Below, piece by piece: positions 9,173-17,777 of a DNA stretch of 64,000 bases. Location of the stretch: contig NZ_PVTK01000001.1 in NCBI RefSeq assembly GCF_003002925.1, positions 372,001 through 436,000 of the forward strand, in the 5' to 3' direction. The DNA comes from Vreelandella songnenensis (GTDB lineage: Bacteria; Pseudomonadota; Gammaproteobacteria; Pseudomonadales; Halomonadaceae). The position numbers and the translations under genes were made by a program. The notes beneath the pieces were generated by a model. It saw nothing but the letters and a program-made list of their open reading frames with translations. It ran no database searches and was not told where the DNA came from. Each line of letters opens with the position of its first letter. The stretch's first letter is position 1.

Positions 9173-10555
9173 TTAATAAGCGTTTTTATGAAAAAAACCT
9201 TTAACAACAGTCAGGAAAATAATCCGCAGATCCAGACCTAACGTCCAGCTATCGATATACCACAAGTCATGTGCTACTCGCTTCTCCATTTTTTCAATAG
9301 TATCGGTCCCCCCCCTATGCCCATTCACCTGCGCCCACCCGGTTATACCAGGCTTTACTTTATGGCGTTTCATATAAGACTCTACAATATCTTTATAATA
9401 ATCATTATGCGCCAATGCATGAGGACGCGGACCAACAATAGACATGCGGCCTTGCAGGACATTATAAAACTGGGGCAACTCATCCAAAGAACTCTTTCTA
9501 AGAAAAGCGCCTACTGGTGTTACTCTTTCATCGCCAGGGCTTGCCTGGGTTACCCATCCATCAGGCTCTTGGTGAACGTACATAGTTCTGAACTTATAAA
9601 CTTTAAAAAACTTTCCATTAGCACCCGTTCTGTATTGTTTAAAAAGAACAGGACCTGGAGAAGTTAATTTAATAACAAGTGCTATTACCAGGCAGACGGG
9701 TAATATAAGAATACTAATTAACGTACCGAGTATCAGATCTTCCATACGTTTGACGATCCGATTCACACCATCCAGTGGGGAAACGCTGAGATCAACTGCC
9801 AAATGGCCTGCCACCTCGCTCATACGGTGATTTAGCAACTGCATCCCTTCGAAGTCGGGTATAAAACGCACTTCTGCTGTATGGTAACGCAGCTCGTAGA
9901 ATATAGACCGTACCAAGCCGCCCATTTCCAGCGGTACGCAGATCCAGACTTCACGCGCACCTGACTCGATAACACGCTTTATCAATCTCTCGTAAAACAA
10001 GGCATCGGGCTTATCACGTAATCGCTCAATGCCGGCAATATAGTATCCTTCAAAGGGTGCATCTCGCATACCTTTGCCTACATGAACTATTTGCAACGAA
10101 GGACCTATCAAAAAGACTGGTCGTTTAGCTTTACCTATCTTTCTTGCATACTTAAGCAACAGCTGAGCAGACACTCTAAGTGTTGCCGCTATTATAAAAG
10201 AAAGAAACAGAGTATATCCTATCCATAACCGAGAATACTCACCCGATGCATGTGCAAAATAGATTATGGAGGATATCAGTATCGCCACTGCAATCCAGAC
10301 AATACCTAAATTAAGCAAAAGTGTTGAAAAATTAACGATACGCCAGCGTATATAGCCGCCTCGATTAGTATTTATAAGCAAGACAAGTAAAGCCATCACC
10401 ACTAAGGCAAGCCAGTATCTATCATGCAAATTGAATGTTTGAAACCGAATAAAGTAAGCAAGCATCCCTGCAATCAACAAGGAAAAAATATCCACTATAG
10501 GCACTATTATCTGTGCCGGATAACGTTCAACTATACCTATTGATCTTCTATCCAT
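9173..10555 (-). CDS. Polyprenyl-phosphate sugar-1-phosphate transferase (WbaP/WcaJ family)
   Basis: A 460-residue polyprenol phosphoglycosyltransferase. It has four N-terminal membrane segments (about 17-130), a soluble Rossmann-like domain (about 140-260), a re-entrant membrane helix near 275-297 and the catalytic C-terminal domain with YKFRTM near 320-325, the Asp-Glu dyad in SSLDELPQF (358-359) and MSIVGPRPHA (371-380). It should place a hexose-1-phosphate on undecaprenyl phosphate and so start each glycan chain. The start ATG has only a weak ribosome site. Two palindromes just upstream (10580-10614) may be regulatory. Length and motif order match the family well; the donor sugar (glucose, galactose or other) is unknown. 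Confidence 0.92.
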   Translation of the reverse strand: MDRRSIGIVERYPAQIIVPIVDIFSLLIAGMLAYFIRFQTFNLHDRYWLALVVMALLVLLINTNRGGYIRWRIVNFSTLLLNLGIVWIAVAILISSIIYFAHASGEYSRLWIGYTLFLSFIIAATLRVSAQLLLKYARKIGKAKRPVFLIGPSLQIVHVGKGMRDAPFEGYYIAGIERLRDKPDALFYERLIKRVIESGAREVWICVPLEMGGLVRSIFYELRYHTAEVRFIPDFEGMQLLNHRMSEVAGHLAVDLSVSPLDGVNRIVKRMEDLILGTLISILILPVCLVIALVIKLTSPGPVLFKQYRTGANGKFFKVYKFRTMYVHQEPDGWVTQASPGDERVTPVGAFLRKSSLDELPQFYNVLQGRMSIVGPRPHALAHNDYYKDIVESYMKRHKVKPGITGWAQVNGHRGGTDTIEKMEKRVAHDLWYIDSWTLGLDLRIIFLTVVKGFFHKNAY

Positions 10556-10579
10556 GAGTCACGGCAATCTTATGTGCGA

Positions 10580-10614
10580 TACACTGTTAAATTAGTGTAA
10601 TCAATAATTGATTA
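10580..10614. promoter_or_regulatory. Two adjacent palindromes upstream of the phosphoglycosyltransferase gene
   Basis: TACACT-8 nt-AGTGTA (10580-10599) is followed directly by TAATCAA-TAA-TTGATTA (10598-10614, 7-bp arms). They end 25-60 bp upstream of the ATG at 10555, where an operator or promoter would lie. No regulator can be named. Confidence 0.4.
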
Positions 10615-11148
10615 TTAGCAAGCAGCCCCTTTAAAACCGCCACCGTCTTATTAAATAAAATTAAATGAGCAATCACATTATTAAATAGCTAACATCATAT
10701 TATAAATAGCTATTTAAATTATCTTAGCAAAATTCTCACCCAGAGATTATACCAGAGCAGAATACCAGACACCTTATCCTGTAGAAGAAAATCTTGTGGC
10801 AAGAAAGCCTTTCTTGTGAAGAAAAATGGCCGATGACATTAGAAAATGATTGAGTATTCTATTTAATTTCAATAGCTTGCGGACATACTCTAAGGCTGCT
10901 GAGTAGCATGTTTAAATTTGCTAATTTCAATTGACCTCTGTCGCTGGGTAATTTTCTCCAGATGACTCTTCCTGCACATGCGATCTCGCGCTTAGCCATG
11001 CGAATAACATATTGACATCTCTAGATGCTATCGACCCGCACCTTTCATGTCACAGGTGCGGGCCTGAGTGCTAGCCATTTATCAACTTGAAAATAGGCTC
11101 GCTAATTAGATTATCCATTACATACAGATGAGAATTTATCAGCAGGTA
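10615..11148. other. AT-rich gene-free stretch between polysaccharide locus and porins
   Basis: No supported coding frame, tRNA or strong terminator is visible in these 534 bp. The sequence is very AT-rich around 10620-10740, with AAATAGCTA twice. The only clear structure is the stem at 11035-11062. The strong shift in composition marks the edge of the polysaccharide locus. Confidence 0.5.
11035..11062. terminator. Stem-loop downstream of porin 1
   Basis: CCCGCACCT (11035-11043) pairs with AGGTGCGGG (11054-11062) across a 10-nt loop. It is 86 bp past the stop of the leftward porin. There is no T-run on either side, so it may stabilise the mRNA 3' end rather than be a classical intrinsic terminator. 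Confidence 0.45.
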
Positions 11149-12177
11149 TTAAAACAGATACCTGGCCCCTACCAGCCAGTATACATTGTCGCTCAGCTCA
11201 CCTAATTGGGTTTCACGATTGATACGCGGGGCATCACCATCCGCCAGCTCCAGCAGTACGTCAAACGACGAACTCACCTTATAGTAGGCACCGGCGGCCC
11301 ATGCGTTGCTGTTGTCGCGGCTTTCGCGTTCTACGTTGTAGTAGTCGGCGGTGAACGCCCAGGGGCCCATGGCTATCGAGCCGCCCAGGCCAACCGTGTC
11401 GAAGCCGCCACCGTATTCGCTGCTTTCATCTTGGGTTTCGTAACCCAGGCGCGCCGTGAACAGGTCAGAGAACTTGTAGGCACCAATCAGGCCGTAAAGC
11501 ATTTCACCGTTACCGCCACCACGCACGATATCTTCCACTGCACCAAAGCCCACGGTCAATGGCCCCTGCTGATAGCGCACGCCGCCTTGTGCGGCCACTA
11601 CGCTGCCTTCCCTGCTCTGTTCATCAATCGTCAAGCCACGCTCGCTATAGTGCTTGAGCTGTACGAAGCTAGTAAAGCCGTTAAGCTCTGGCGTGTAGTA
11701 AGCGAGTGAGTCACCGCGTGACTGAATGCCCGATGACTTGAAAAGCAGCCCACGGTCCTGGTAGACATCAAAGGGCAGCGAAACAAACTGAGCGTAGACA
11801 CTATCAAAACTGCCGGCCAGCACCGTACCGTACTGATGGCTTTGCAGGCCAATATAGCTTTTGCGGAGTTCAGTAAAGCCTTGCTCGGTGTTCTCATCGC
11901 CCGCGAAACGCCATTCGAGATGCCCCAATGCTTTTAAATCCGGCGTTAACTGGTGACTCATGCGAAACCCAAGGCGCGAGTATACGTCTACGAATTCGGC
12001 GCTCTTGCTTACCTTGTTACCACTGCTATTAAAATCAGCCCCGCCACCTGCAACGCCTATGGAGATACGTCCATAGATATCCAGAGAAGAGCCATCCTGA
12101 TCGTACACCCTGGCTGCCTCGGCAGTAGATGCCCACAGCGTGGCGGTAATAGCAGTAGCCAACAGCTTCTTTTGCAT
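11149..12177 (-). CDS. Outer-membrane porin, first of a tandem pair
   Basis: A 342-residue trimeric general porin of the Gram-negative porin family. It has a signal peptide of about 21 residues (TLWASTAEA, cleavage before ARVYDQ), then a beta-barrel starting LDIYGRISIGVAGGG, the family's FRMSHQ and KSYIGLQ strands, an FVSLPFDVYQDRG segment in the constriction loop, and a C-terminal strand ending WLVGARYLF with the terminal Phe needed for assembly. It would let small hydrophilic solutes across the outer membrane. It lies 238 bp downstream of a clear paralogue in the same direction, separated by a strong terminator, so the pair is expressed separately. Its ribosome site is weak, in contrast to its neighbour. 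Confidence 0.93.
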   Translation of the reverse strand: MQKKLLATAITATLWASTAEAARVYDQDGSSLDIYGRISIGVAGGGADFNSSGNKVSKSAEFVDVYSRLGFRMSHQLTPDLKALGHLEWRFAGDENTEQGFTELRKSYIGLQSHQYGTVLAGSFDSVYAQFVSLPFDVYQDRGLLFKSSGIQSRGDSLAYYTPELNGFTSFVQLKHYSERGLTIDEQSREGSVVAAQGGVRYQQGPLTVGFGAVEDIVRGGGNGEMLYGLIGAYKFSDLFTARLGYETQDESSEYGGGFDTVGLGGSIAMGPWAFTADYYNVERESRDNSNAWAAGAYYKVSSSFDVLLELADGDAPRINRETQLGELSDNVYWLVGARYLF

Positions 12178-12333
12178 TATTAATGATCCCTTGATGCTTT
12201 TATTAACGAGAAAATCTTGTTTCTACCATTTGTAGTAACAACCTACAATATATGAAACATTATAACATTGCTTAATATACATAAAAGAAAAATAATTCTC
12301 ATTTATATCAAGCCAATAAGCAAGCTGTGGGTA

Positions 12334-12363
12334 TAAAAAAACCGGCCTCGAAAGAGGCCGGTT
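12334..12363 (-). terminator. Rho-independent terminator of porin 2
   Basis: On the minus strand ACCGGCCTC-TTTC-GAGGCCGGT (9-bp stem, 4-nt loop) runs straight into seven T residues. It sits 53 bp past the stop of the second porin and isolates it from porin 1. Confidence 0.93.
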
Positions 12364-12415
12364 CTATTAGGTCTGCTAGGCAGGTTACCTACAAAGCGTG
12401 GCAGTTAAGCCAAGC

Positions 12416-13489
12416 TTAGAAGTGGTAACGAGCGCCTGTCAGCCAGTATACGTCGTCGGTCAGATCCGGGATTACGTCGCCCAGATTGGTGTCGCTGTTG
12501 ATGCGGTTGGAAGCATCAGCGTCTGCAACTTCAACGAACACGTCAAATGCGCTGGAAACTTTGTAGTAGCTGCCCAGAGCCCAGGACTTGCTGGTTTCTG
12601 CACCGTCACGCTCGATGTTGTAGAAGTCACCGGTGAACGCCCAAGGACCAGTGGTGAAAGTACCACCCAGGCCAACTTTGTCGTAACCGTTTTCGTCGTT
12701 AGCAGTACGCAGGTCGTAGCCGCTGTTGTTGTCACGAGTTTCGTAACCCAGACGAGCAGAGAACTGGTCGGTGAACTGGTACTGACCGATCAGGCCGTAC
12801 ATCATCTCGCCGTTACCGCCGCCACGCTGTACGTCTTCAACAAAACCCAGACCTACAGTTACCGGACCCTGTGCATAACGAACACCACCTTGCGGTGCAA
12901 CGACAGAACCTTCTTCGGTAGTCGTTACGCCTTCAAGTTCGCCGCGCTCGCTGTAGTGTTTCAGCTGCAGGAAGGCAGTGAAGCCTTCGAGGTCAGGCGT
13001 GTAGTAACCGATAGAGTCGCCACGCGACTGTTTCGGGTGACCAGCGAACTCGAGGCCTTGGTCGATGTAAACATCGAACGGCAGAGAAACGAACTGGTTG
13101 TAGAAGCTGTCGAAGTTACCCGCTTGGAAAGTACCGTACTGGGCGCTTTGCAGGCCGAGGTAGCTTTGACGAGTTTCACGGAAAGCTTCGCCGTTGCGAC
13201 GCTCGTCCGCACGGAAACGCCACTCAAGACGACCAAAAGCAGTCAGGTCGCTGGTGACTTCCTGGCTCATGCGCATGCCAAGACGTGAGTAAACGTCTAC
13301 GAACTCGGCACCGTCATCGATTTCCTGACCAGCGTCGTTGAACTCGGGGCCGCCACCGGCGATACCCATGGCGATACGACCGTAGATGTCCAGCTTGGTG
13401 CCGTCCTGGTCATATACAGTAGCTGCTTGAGCGGCAGCAGAGGCGCCCAGGGCACCAATGATAGCAGTCGCTAAAAGTGTCTTTTTCAT
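12416..13489 (-). CDS. Outer-membrane porin, second of a tandem pair
   Basis: A 357-residue porin with signal peptide MKKTLLATAIIGALGA...AQA and mature start ATVYDQDGTKLDIYGR, an FVSLPFDVYIDQG constriction segment and C-terminal YWLTGARYHF ending in Phe. It is co-linear with the neighbouring porin along its whole length and differs mainly in short insertions in loops, as expected after gene duplication and loop divergence. The ATG has AAGGAA 8 nt upstream. Its own intrinsic terminator, good ribosome site and possible upstream direct repeat (13580-13606) suggest that this is the highly expressed copy; that is inferred. Confidence 0.94.
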   Translation of the reverse strand: MKKTLLATAIIGALGASAAAQAATVYDQDGTKLDIYGRIAMGIAGGGPEFNDAGQEIDDGAEFVDVYSRLGMRMSQEVTSDLTAFGRLEWRFRADERRNGEAFRETRQSYLGLQSAQYGTFQAGNFDSFYNQFVSLPFDVYIDQGLEFAGHPKQSRGDSIGYYTPDLEGFTAFLQLKHYSERGELEGVTTTEEGSVVAPQGGVRYAQGPVTVGLGFVEDVQRGGGNGEMMYGLIGQYQFTDQFSARLGYETRDNNSGYDLRTANDENGYDKVGLGGTFTTGPWAFTGDFYNIERDGAETSKSWALGSYYKVSSAFDVFVEVADADASNRINSDTNLGDVIPDLTDDVYWLTGARYHF

Positions 13490-13579
13490 GATATAGGTTC
13501 CTTAACTAGCTTACTGTTTCGATCGTAGCTGCCGGGCTTTTTTGAAGAGCCTTCAGCAGTTGGCTAGCGGGCCATGCTC

Positions 13580-13606
13580 GTTTTTCCCATCCGCTGGTTT
13601 TTCCCA
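13580..13606 (-). promoter_or_regulatory. Direct repeat upstream of porin 2, possible regulator site
   Basis: The 10-mer TGGGAAAAAC (minus strand) occurs twice with start points 17 bp apart, 91-117 bp upstream of the porin ATG. Such spacing fits tandem binding of a dimeric response regulator, as OmpR does at porin genes, but the sequence does not match a known OmpR box. Confidence 0.35.
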
Positions 13607-13695
13607 ACGGTATGTGGCATGTCCTCAATCAAGCCTTGTTATAGTCCAATGCTCGCACGTCAAACTCTATACCGGGATTCCCGTTAACGCAATAG

Positions 13696-13714
13696 AAAAA
13701 AACAGTGTTTTTTT
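13696..13714. terminator. A/T palindrome after the FinO/ProQ-domain gene
   Basis: AAAAAAACA-G-TGTTTTTTT is a perfect 9-bp-arm palindrome 45 bp beyond the stop of the leftward gene ending at 13759. Its AT-only stem would be weak, so it is only a possible terminator. Confidence 0.3.
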
Positions 13715-13758
13715 ATGTTTTCAGCGTTTTTAGTGAACCCATGGATATAGATTATGTC

Positions 13759-14562
13759 TCAGTGCCCTTCAAATTTTTGCTGAAGGCCTTTCAATTTATC
13801 TTCAAGGCTTATTGGCTTTTTCGATTCCCTTTTTTCGGTTATCGCCGCTCGAGGCGCTGTAAATTCAGGCTTCGGCTGCTGCTTAGCCTTATAAGCACTT
13901 TCTTTAGACGGCGTTTTTTGGCCTGGTTGGCGCTCGGATTTTACATCAACATCGCCCTGCTTCTCTTTGCGTTTTTGTGCGGCATGAAGAGCCGCTTCTT
14001 TATCCACTTTTCCTGCTGATTGTCCGTCCAGATCAATGCGATCTACTCCTTCGCGTACCGACTTGAGGTAGCGAGGCAGGTTCACATAGTTGGCTAGCGT
14101 GCGACGAATCAGCTTTCCAGACCACGGTTCGCGGGCGGCCAGATCCTGATGGATACCTACTTTTAGTGGCTTGGTATGCCCTTTGAAGAAGGCTTCCGGG
14201 TAACGCTGATACCACTCTTTCAACAGGCTGTGTGGCGATGGTGGCGCAGCGGCAGGATCTTCTTGCTCCGTGATTTCCGCCTCAACTGCATCCGGGTCAC
14301 CTGCTTGTTGGACAGGCTCCGGCCTAGACCCTTCCATGACGGGTGGTTCTATTTCAGCGACTTGAGTCGGTTGTGCCTGAGCATCAGGGGCGCTTTGCAT
14401 AGCGACAGATGGTTGATCAAGCGTTCGTTGCAGTGTGGCGGCCTGCCCTACCAGCTGTTGCTTCAACTGCGCGTTTTCCATACGCAGGGTATGCAATTCC
14501 GCTTGAGCCTGCTCGAGGCGAGACTCCAGGCTATCTAATAGGTGCAATACACTAGCGGTCAT
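13759..14562 (-). CDS. FinO/ProQ-domain RNA-binding protein with N-terminal coiled coil
   Basis: A 267-residue protein in three parts. Residues 5-48 are a predicted coiled coil (leucine-rich, LESRLEQAQAELHTLRMENAQL); 50-108 are an acidic, Pro/Ala-rich linker; about 109-200 match the FinO/ProQ RNA-chaperone domain (SLLKEWYQRYPEAF, PLKVGIHQDL, LIRRTLANYVNLPRYL). The tail is Lys/Arg-rich and ends in a short helix. It probably binds structured mRNA 3' ends and small RNAs in the cytoplasm. Unlike E. coli ProQ, the RNA-binding domain sits in the middle behind a coiled coil that could oligomerise it. The ATG has AAGGAGAG close by. It is 19 bp from the folA start-to-stop block and may be transcribed separately. 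Confidence 0.85.
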   Translation of the reverse strand: MTASVLHLLDSLESRLEQAQAELHTLRMENAQLKQQLVGQAATLQRTLDQPSVAMQSAPDAQAQPTQVAEIEPPVMEGSRPEPVQQAGDPDAVEAEITEQEDPAAAPPSPHSLLKEWYQRYPEAFFKGHTKPLKVGIHQDLAAREPWSGKLIRRTLANYVNLPRYLKSVREGVDRIDLDGQSAGKVDKEAALHAAQKRKEKQGDVDVKSERQPGQKTPSKESAYKAKQQPKPEFTAPRAAITEKRESKKPISLEDKLKGLQQKFEGH

Positions 14563-14581
14563 ACCCTCTCCTTAAACCTCT

Positions 14582-15121
14582 TCAGTCGGCGGTGCGCTCA
14601 TAAACCACAAAGTCATACGATGGCTGACCTTCAGCGGGCGTTCCAGCAACGCGCTGTACCTCCTGCCATTCGCCGGCGGCAAGCTCGGGGAAGGAAGCAT
14701 CGCCTTCTACCTCTATATCCACCTCGGTGATATACAGCCGCTGCGCATAGGGTAGCGCCTGGCGGTAGATCTCTCCGCCGCCCATCACCATGATTTCTTC
14801 AGCGGCATCGATAGTCGCTTGCTGATCGGCCAGGGTCAGGGCATCGGCTAGCTCATGGCAGACTCGTACGCCGTCATGCGCGAATGTCTTGTCGCGGGTT
14901 ATTACTATGTTTAGCCGGTTAGGCAGCGGCTTGCCAATCGAGGTAAAGGTTTTACGCCCCATCACCAGCGGTTTTGCCTGGGTCATGCGCTTGAAGAACT
15001 TGAGATCTTCGGACAGGTGCCATGGCAGGTTGCCATCCACCCCGATGATACGGTTTTTCGACATGGCCACGATCATGGCCACGGACACCAAAGGCTCGAT
15101 CTCGCTGTTATAGGAACTCAT
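14582..15121 (-). CDS. folA: Dihydrofolate reductase
   Basis: A 179-residue type I dihydrofolate reductase that makes tetrahydrofolate from dihydrofolate with NADPH. Visible family motifs are [19 protein letters not shown] (Asp of the active site in the following SEDLKFF helix), [17 protein letters not shown] and the cofactor-binding [14 protein letters not shown]. It is about 20 residues longer than the E. coli enzyme, mostly at the N-terminus. The start overlaps the thyA stop as ATGA, so thyA and folA are translationally coupled: the first produces the dihydrofolate that the second recycles. Confidence 0.96.
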   Translation of the reverse strand: MSSYNSEIEPLVSVAMIVAMSKNRIIGVDGNLPWHLSEDLKFFKRMTQAKPLVMGRKTFTSIGKPLPNRLNIVITRDKTFAHDGVRVCHELADALTLADQQATIDAAEEIMVMGGGEIYRQALPYAQRLYITEVDIEVEGDASFPELAAGEWQEVQRVAGTPAEGQPSYDFVVYERTAD

Positions 15122-15972
15122 ACCGCTACCTTGGCCTTGATATGGGGGTGGGCGTCGTACGCGTCGATCTGAATATCGTCAAAGGTGAAATCGAACAGGT
15201 CTTTCACCTGAGGGTTGAGCGTAAGCGTAGGCGCTGCCTTGGGCGCGCGGCTGAGCTGCTCGCGGGCCTGTTCAACGTGATTGCTGTATAAGTGCGCATC
15301 GCCAAGGGTGTGAATGAACTCGCCCGGCTCAAGCCCGGTTACCTGCGCCACCATGCACAGCAGTAGCGCGTAGCTTGCAATGTTGAACGGCACGCCCAGG
15401 AAGATATCCGCGCTGCGCTGGTAAAGCTGACAGGAAAGGCGCCCGTTGGCTACATAAAACTGGAACAGGCAGTGGCACGGGGGCAGCTGCATTTCATCCA
15501 CCTGCGCGGGGTTCCAGGCCGATACGATCAGCCGACGCGACTGGGGCGTGGTGCGGATCTGCTCAAGTACCTTGGCGATCTGGTCGACACTTCCGCCCTT
15601 GAGGTCGGGCCAGCTGCGCCACTGGTAGCCGTATACCGGGCCCAGGTTGCCGTCTTCATCAGCCCATTCATCCCAGATGCGTACCCCGTTTTCCTTGAGG
15701 TAAGCAATGTTGGTATCGCCTTTCAGAAACCACAGAAGCTCGTGGATGATGGAGCGCAGATGCAGCTTCTTGGTGGTAAGCAATGGAAAACCACGCGAGA
15801 GATCAAACCGCATTTGATGACCAAACACGGAGCGTGTGCCCACGCCGGTACGATCGTTTCGGTCAACGCCCTGCTCTAAAACGGTACGCATGAGATCCAA
15901 ATACGGCTGTTCAAGCGCGGGCTGGGCGCTGGCGTTCGTCGTCATATTTGACGTAGACGTTGTAACGGTCAC
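15118..15972 (-). CDS. thyA: Thymidylate synthase
   Basis: Methylates dUMP to dTMP with methylene-tetrahydrofolate. Conserved blocks are [19 protein letters not shown], the catalytic Cys in [12 protein letters not shown], the folate/dUMP site [20 protein letters not shown] and the C-terminal [10 protein letters not shown], so the enzyme is full length. The start is uncertain: a GTG at 15972 has GGA upstream and gives 284 residues, while an ATG at 15945 gives 275; both add an N-terminal extension relative to the 264-residue E. coli protein. In related genomes thyA follows lgt directly. Here about 870 bp of repeat array A separates them, so thyA-folA may depend on its own promoter. Confidence 0.95.
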   Translation of the reverse strand: MTVTTSTSNMTTNASAQPALEQPYLDLMRTVLEQGVDRNDRTGVGTRSVFGHQMRFDLSRGFPLLTTKKLHLRSIIHELLWFLKGDTNIAYLKENGVRIWDEWADEDGNLGPVYGYQWRSWPDLKGGSVDQIAKVLEQIRTTPQSRRLIVSAWNPAQVDEMQLPPCHCLFQFYVANGRLSCQLYQRSADIFLGVPFNIASYALLLCMVAQVTGLEPGEFIHTLGDAHLYSNHVEQAREQLSRAPKAAPTLTLNPQVKDLFDFTFDDIQIDAYDAHPHIKAKVAV

Positions 15973-16079
15973 AGGGTTTCCAAAATTGCAGGCTATGTGG
16001 AGACGTATTCTAGGCCGGGCGACCTTGAGAATCTAGCGCGAGGGGGGATTATGGGGGCGGTGTTATGGCGCGGTGTGTG

Positions 16080-16942
16080 AGCCACCCAACCCCAGCAGCG
16101 CTCTCCGCGCTGCTCCCGCGGGTGCGCCTATCGGCTTACCACGCGCTACGGTGTGTGCCAGGTTTGGATTTGGGTTGTGTGGAGCAGAGAGTGAGACTAC
16201 ACGAGGCATAAAGGTGGAGTCCCCGTAGCGCGTGGTAACGAATCTTGCGAGGCACGAGCAAGATGAGGCACCCGCGGATGGGCGGCGACTAGCCGCCCCG
16301 GCCAAGGCACCCAATGCATGCTTTTACGCCAAATCGGCAGCGCTCTCCGCGCTGCATCCGCGGGTGCGCCTGGCGGCTTACCACGCGCTACGGTGTGTGC
16401 CAGGTTTGGGTTTGGGCAATTTGCGTTGAGCGGAGCGTGAGGCTACACGAGGCATAAAGGTTGAGACCTCGTAGCGCGTGGTAACGAATCTTGCGAGGCA
16501 CGAGCAAGATGAGGCACCCGCGGATGGGCGGCGACTAGCCGCCCCGGCCAAGGCACCCAATGCATGCTTTTACGCCAAATCGGCAGCGCTCTCCGCGCTG
16601 CATCCGCGGGTGCGCCTGGCGGCTTACCACGCGCTACGGTGTGTGCCAGGTTTGGGTTTGGGCAATTTGCGTTGAGCGGAGCGTGAGGCCACACGAGGCA
16701 TAAAGGTGGAGTCCCCGTAGCGCGTGGTAACGAATCTTGCGAGGCACGAGCAAATGAGGCACCCGCGGATGGGCGGCGACTAGCCGCCCCGGCCAAGGCA
16801 CCCAATGCATGCTTTTACGCCAAATCGGCAGCGCTCTCCGCGCTGCTCCCGCGGGTGCGCCTGGCGGCTTACCACGCGCTACGGTGTGCCTGATCGAATA
16901 TCGATGGCAAATCCGTAGCGGGTGGCAAGGTTTTGCGAGGGC
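16080..16942 (+). repeat. Array A: structured tandem repeat, about 245-bp unit, between lgt and thyA
   Basis: Four copies of the core hairpin GCAGCGCTCTCCGCGCTGC start at 16095, 16337, 16583 and 16828 (spacings 242, 246, 245). Each is followed by the left arm TTACCACGCGCTACGG, a spacer of about 71 bp specific to this array (TGTGTGCCAGGTTTGG...), the right arm CCGTAGCGCGTGGTAA, then GAATCTTGCGAGGCACGAGC, GGCACCCGCGGATG and the hairpin GGGCGGC-GACTA-GCCGCCC. The first linker resembles that of array B (CACCCAACCCC). The last unit is degenerate and ends 3-5 bp from the lgt stop. It is the only array between co-directional genes. No reading frame in it is credible. Confidence 0.92.
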
Positions 16943-16945
16943 GGT

Positions 16946-17734
16946 TTACGCCTTGGCATCGACCGGTTGGGTGCGTGACCAGGCCATGAGCAGCAGGCCG
17001 AGGGCGATCATGGGGATGGTGAGGAGCATGCCCATGGTGACCCAGCCGAAGGCGATGAAACCGATATGGGCGTCCGGCATGCGTACGAATTCGACCATGA
17101 AGCGGAAGATACCGTAGAAGAGCAGGAACAGGCCGGAGACGAAGCCGCGAGCGCGGGGTTTGGCGGATACCCACCAGAGGATGACGAACAGCACCAGACC
17201 TTCAAGCAGCGCCTCATAAAGCGCGGAAGGATGGCGAGGCTCCGGCCCCATGCCGGGGAACGGCATGCCCCAGGGGAGCGAGGTAACGCGGCCCGGCAAC
17301 TCATGGTTGATGAAGTTGCCGATCCGCCCGGCGCCAAGGCCGATAGGCACCAGCGGGGCAATGAAATCGGTAAGGGTAAAAAACGCCAGCTGCTTGCGGC
17401 GGGCAAACCACCAGGCAGCCAGCAGCACGCCTAGAAGGCCGCCGTGGAAGCTCATGCCGCCGTCCCATACCTTGAAAATCCATAGCGGGTCGGCGGACCA
17501 CTGGCCCAGGCCGTAAAACAGCGCATAGCCCAACCGGCCGCCGGCTACCACGCCTATTGCGCAGTAGAAAAGCAGGTCGCTGATATCGTCCTTGGTAAGC
17601 CCTACCTGATGGGCGCGCCGGCAACCCAGCCACCAGGCGGCGACAAACCCCACCACGTACATAAGGCCATACCAGTGCACTTGCAGCGGCCCAAGCGAAA
17701 ACACCACAGGGTCAATTACCGGGTAATTAATCAT
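16946..17734 (-). CDS. lgt: Prolipoprotein diacylglyceryl transferase
   Basis: A 262-residue inner-membrane enzyme that moves a diacylglyceryl group from phosphatidylglycerol to the lipobox Cys of prolipoproteins. It has seven hydrophobic segments, the N-terminal [12 protein letters not shown] with the essential His, and the signature [14 protein letters not shown], then [13 protein letters not shown]. The length matches the family. It follows the TSUP permease gene by 43 bp in the same direction. Its stop codon is within 5 bp of repeat array A, so any read-through into thyA must pass a series of hairpins. Confidence 0.96.
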   Translation of the reverse strand: MINYPVIDPVVFSLGPLQVHWYGLMYVVGFVAAWWLGCRRAHQVGLTKDDISDLLFYCAIGVVAGGRLGYALFYGLGQWSADPLWIFKVWDGGMSFHGGLLGVLLAAWWFARRKQLAFFTLTDFIAPLVPIGLGAGRIGNFINHELPGRVTSLPWGMPFPGMGPEPRHPSALYEALLEGLVLFVILWWVSAKPRARGFVSGLFLLFYGIFRFMVEFVRMPDAHIGFIAFGWVTMGMLLTIPMIALGLLLMAWSRTQPVDAKA

Positions 17735-17777
17735 GGAAATACTCTAATTGCTGAAGAAGAAGACACGACACTGCGGG

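Noticed and set aside
12398-13288. 296-codon frame antisense to porin 2
   Set aside because: Val/Thr-rich translation typical of the complement of a porin gene; it has no signal peptide or motif and starts just beyond the porin stop.
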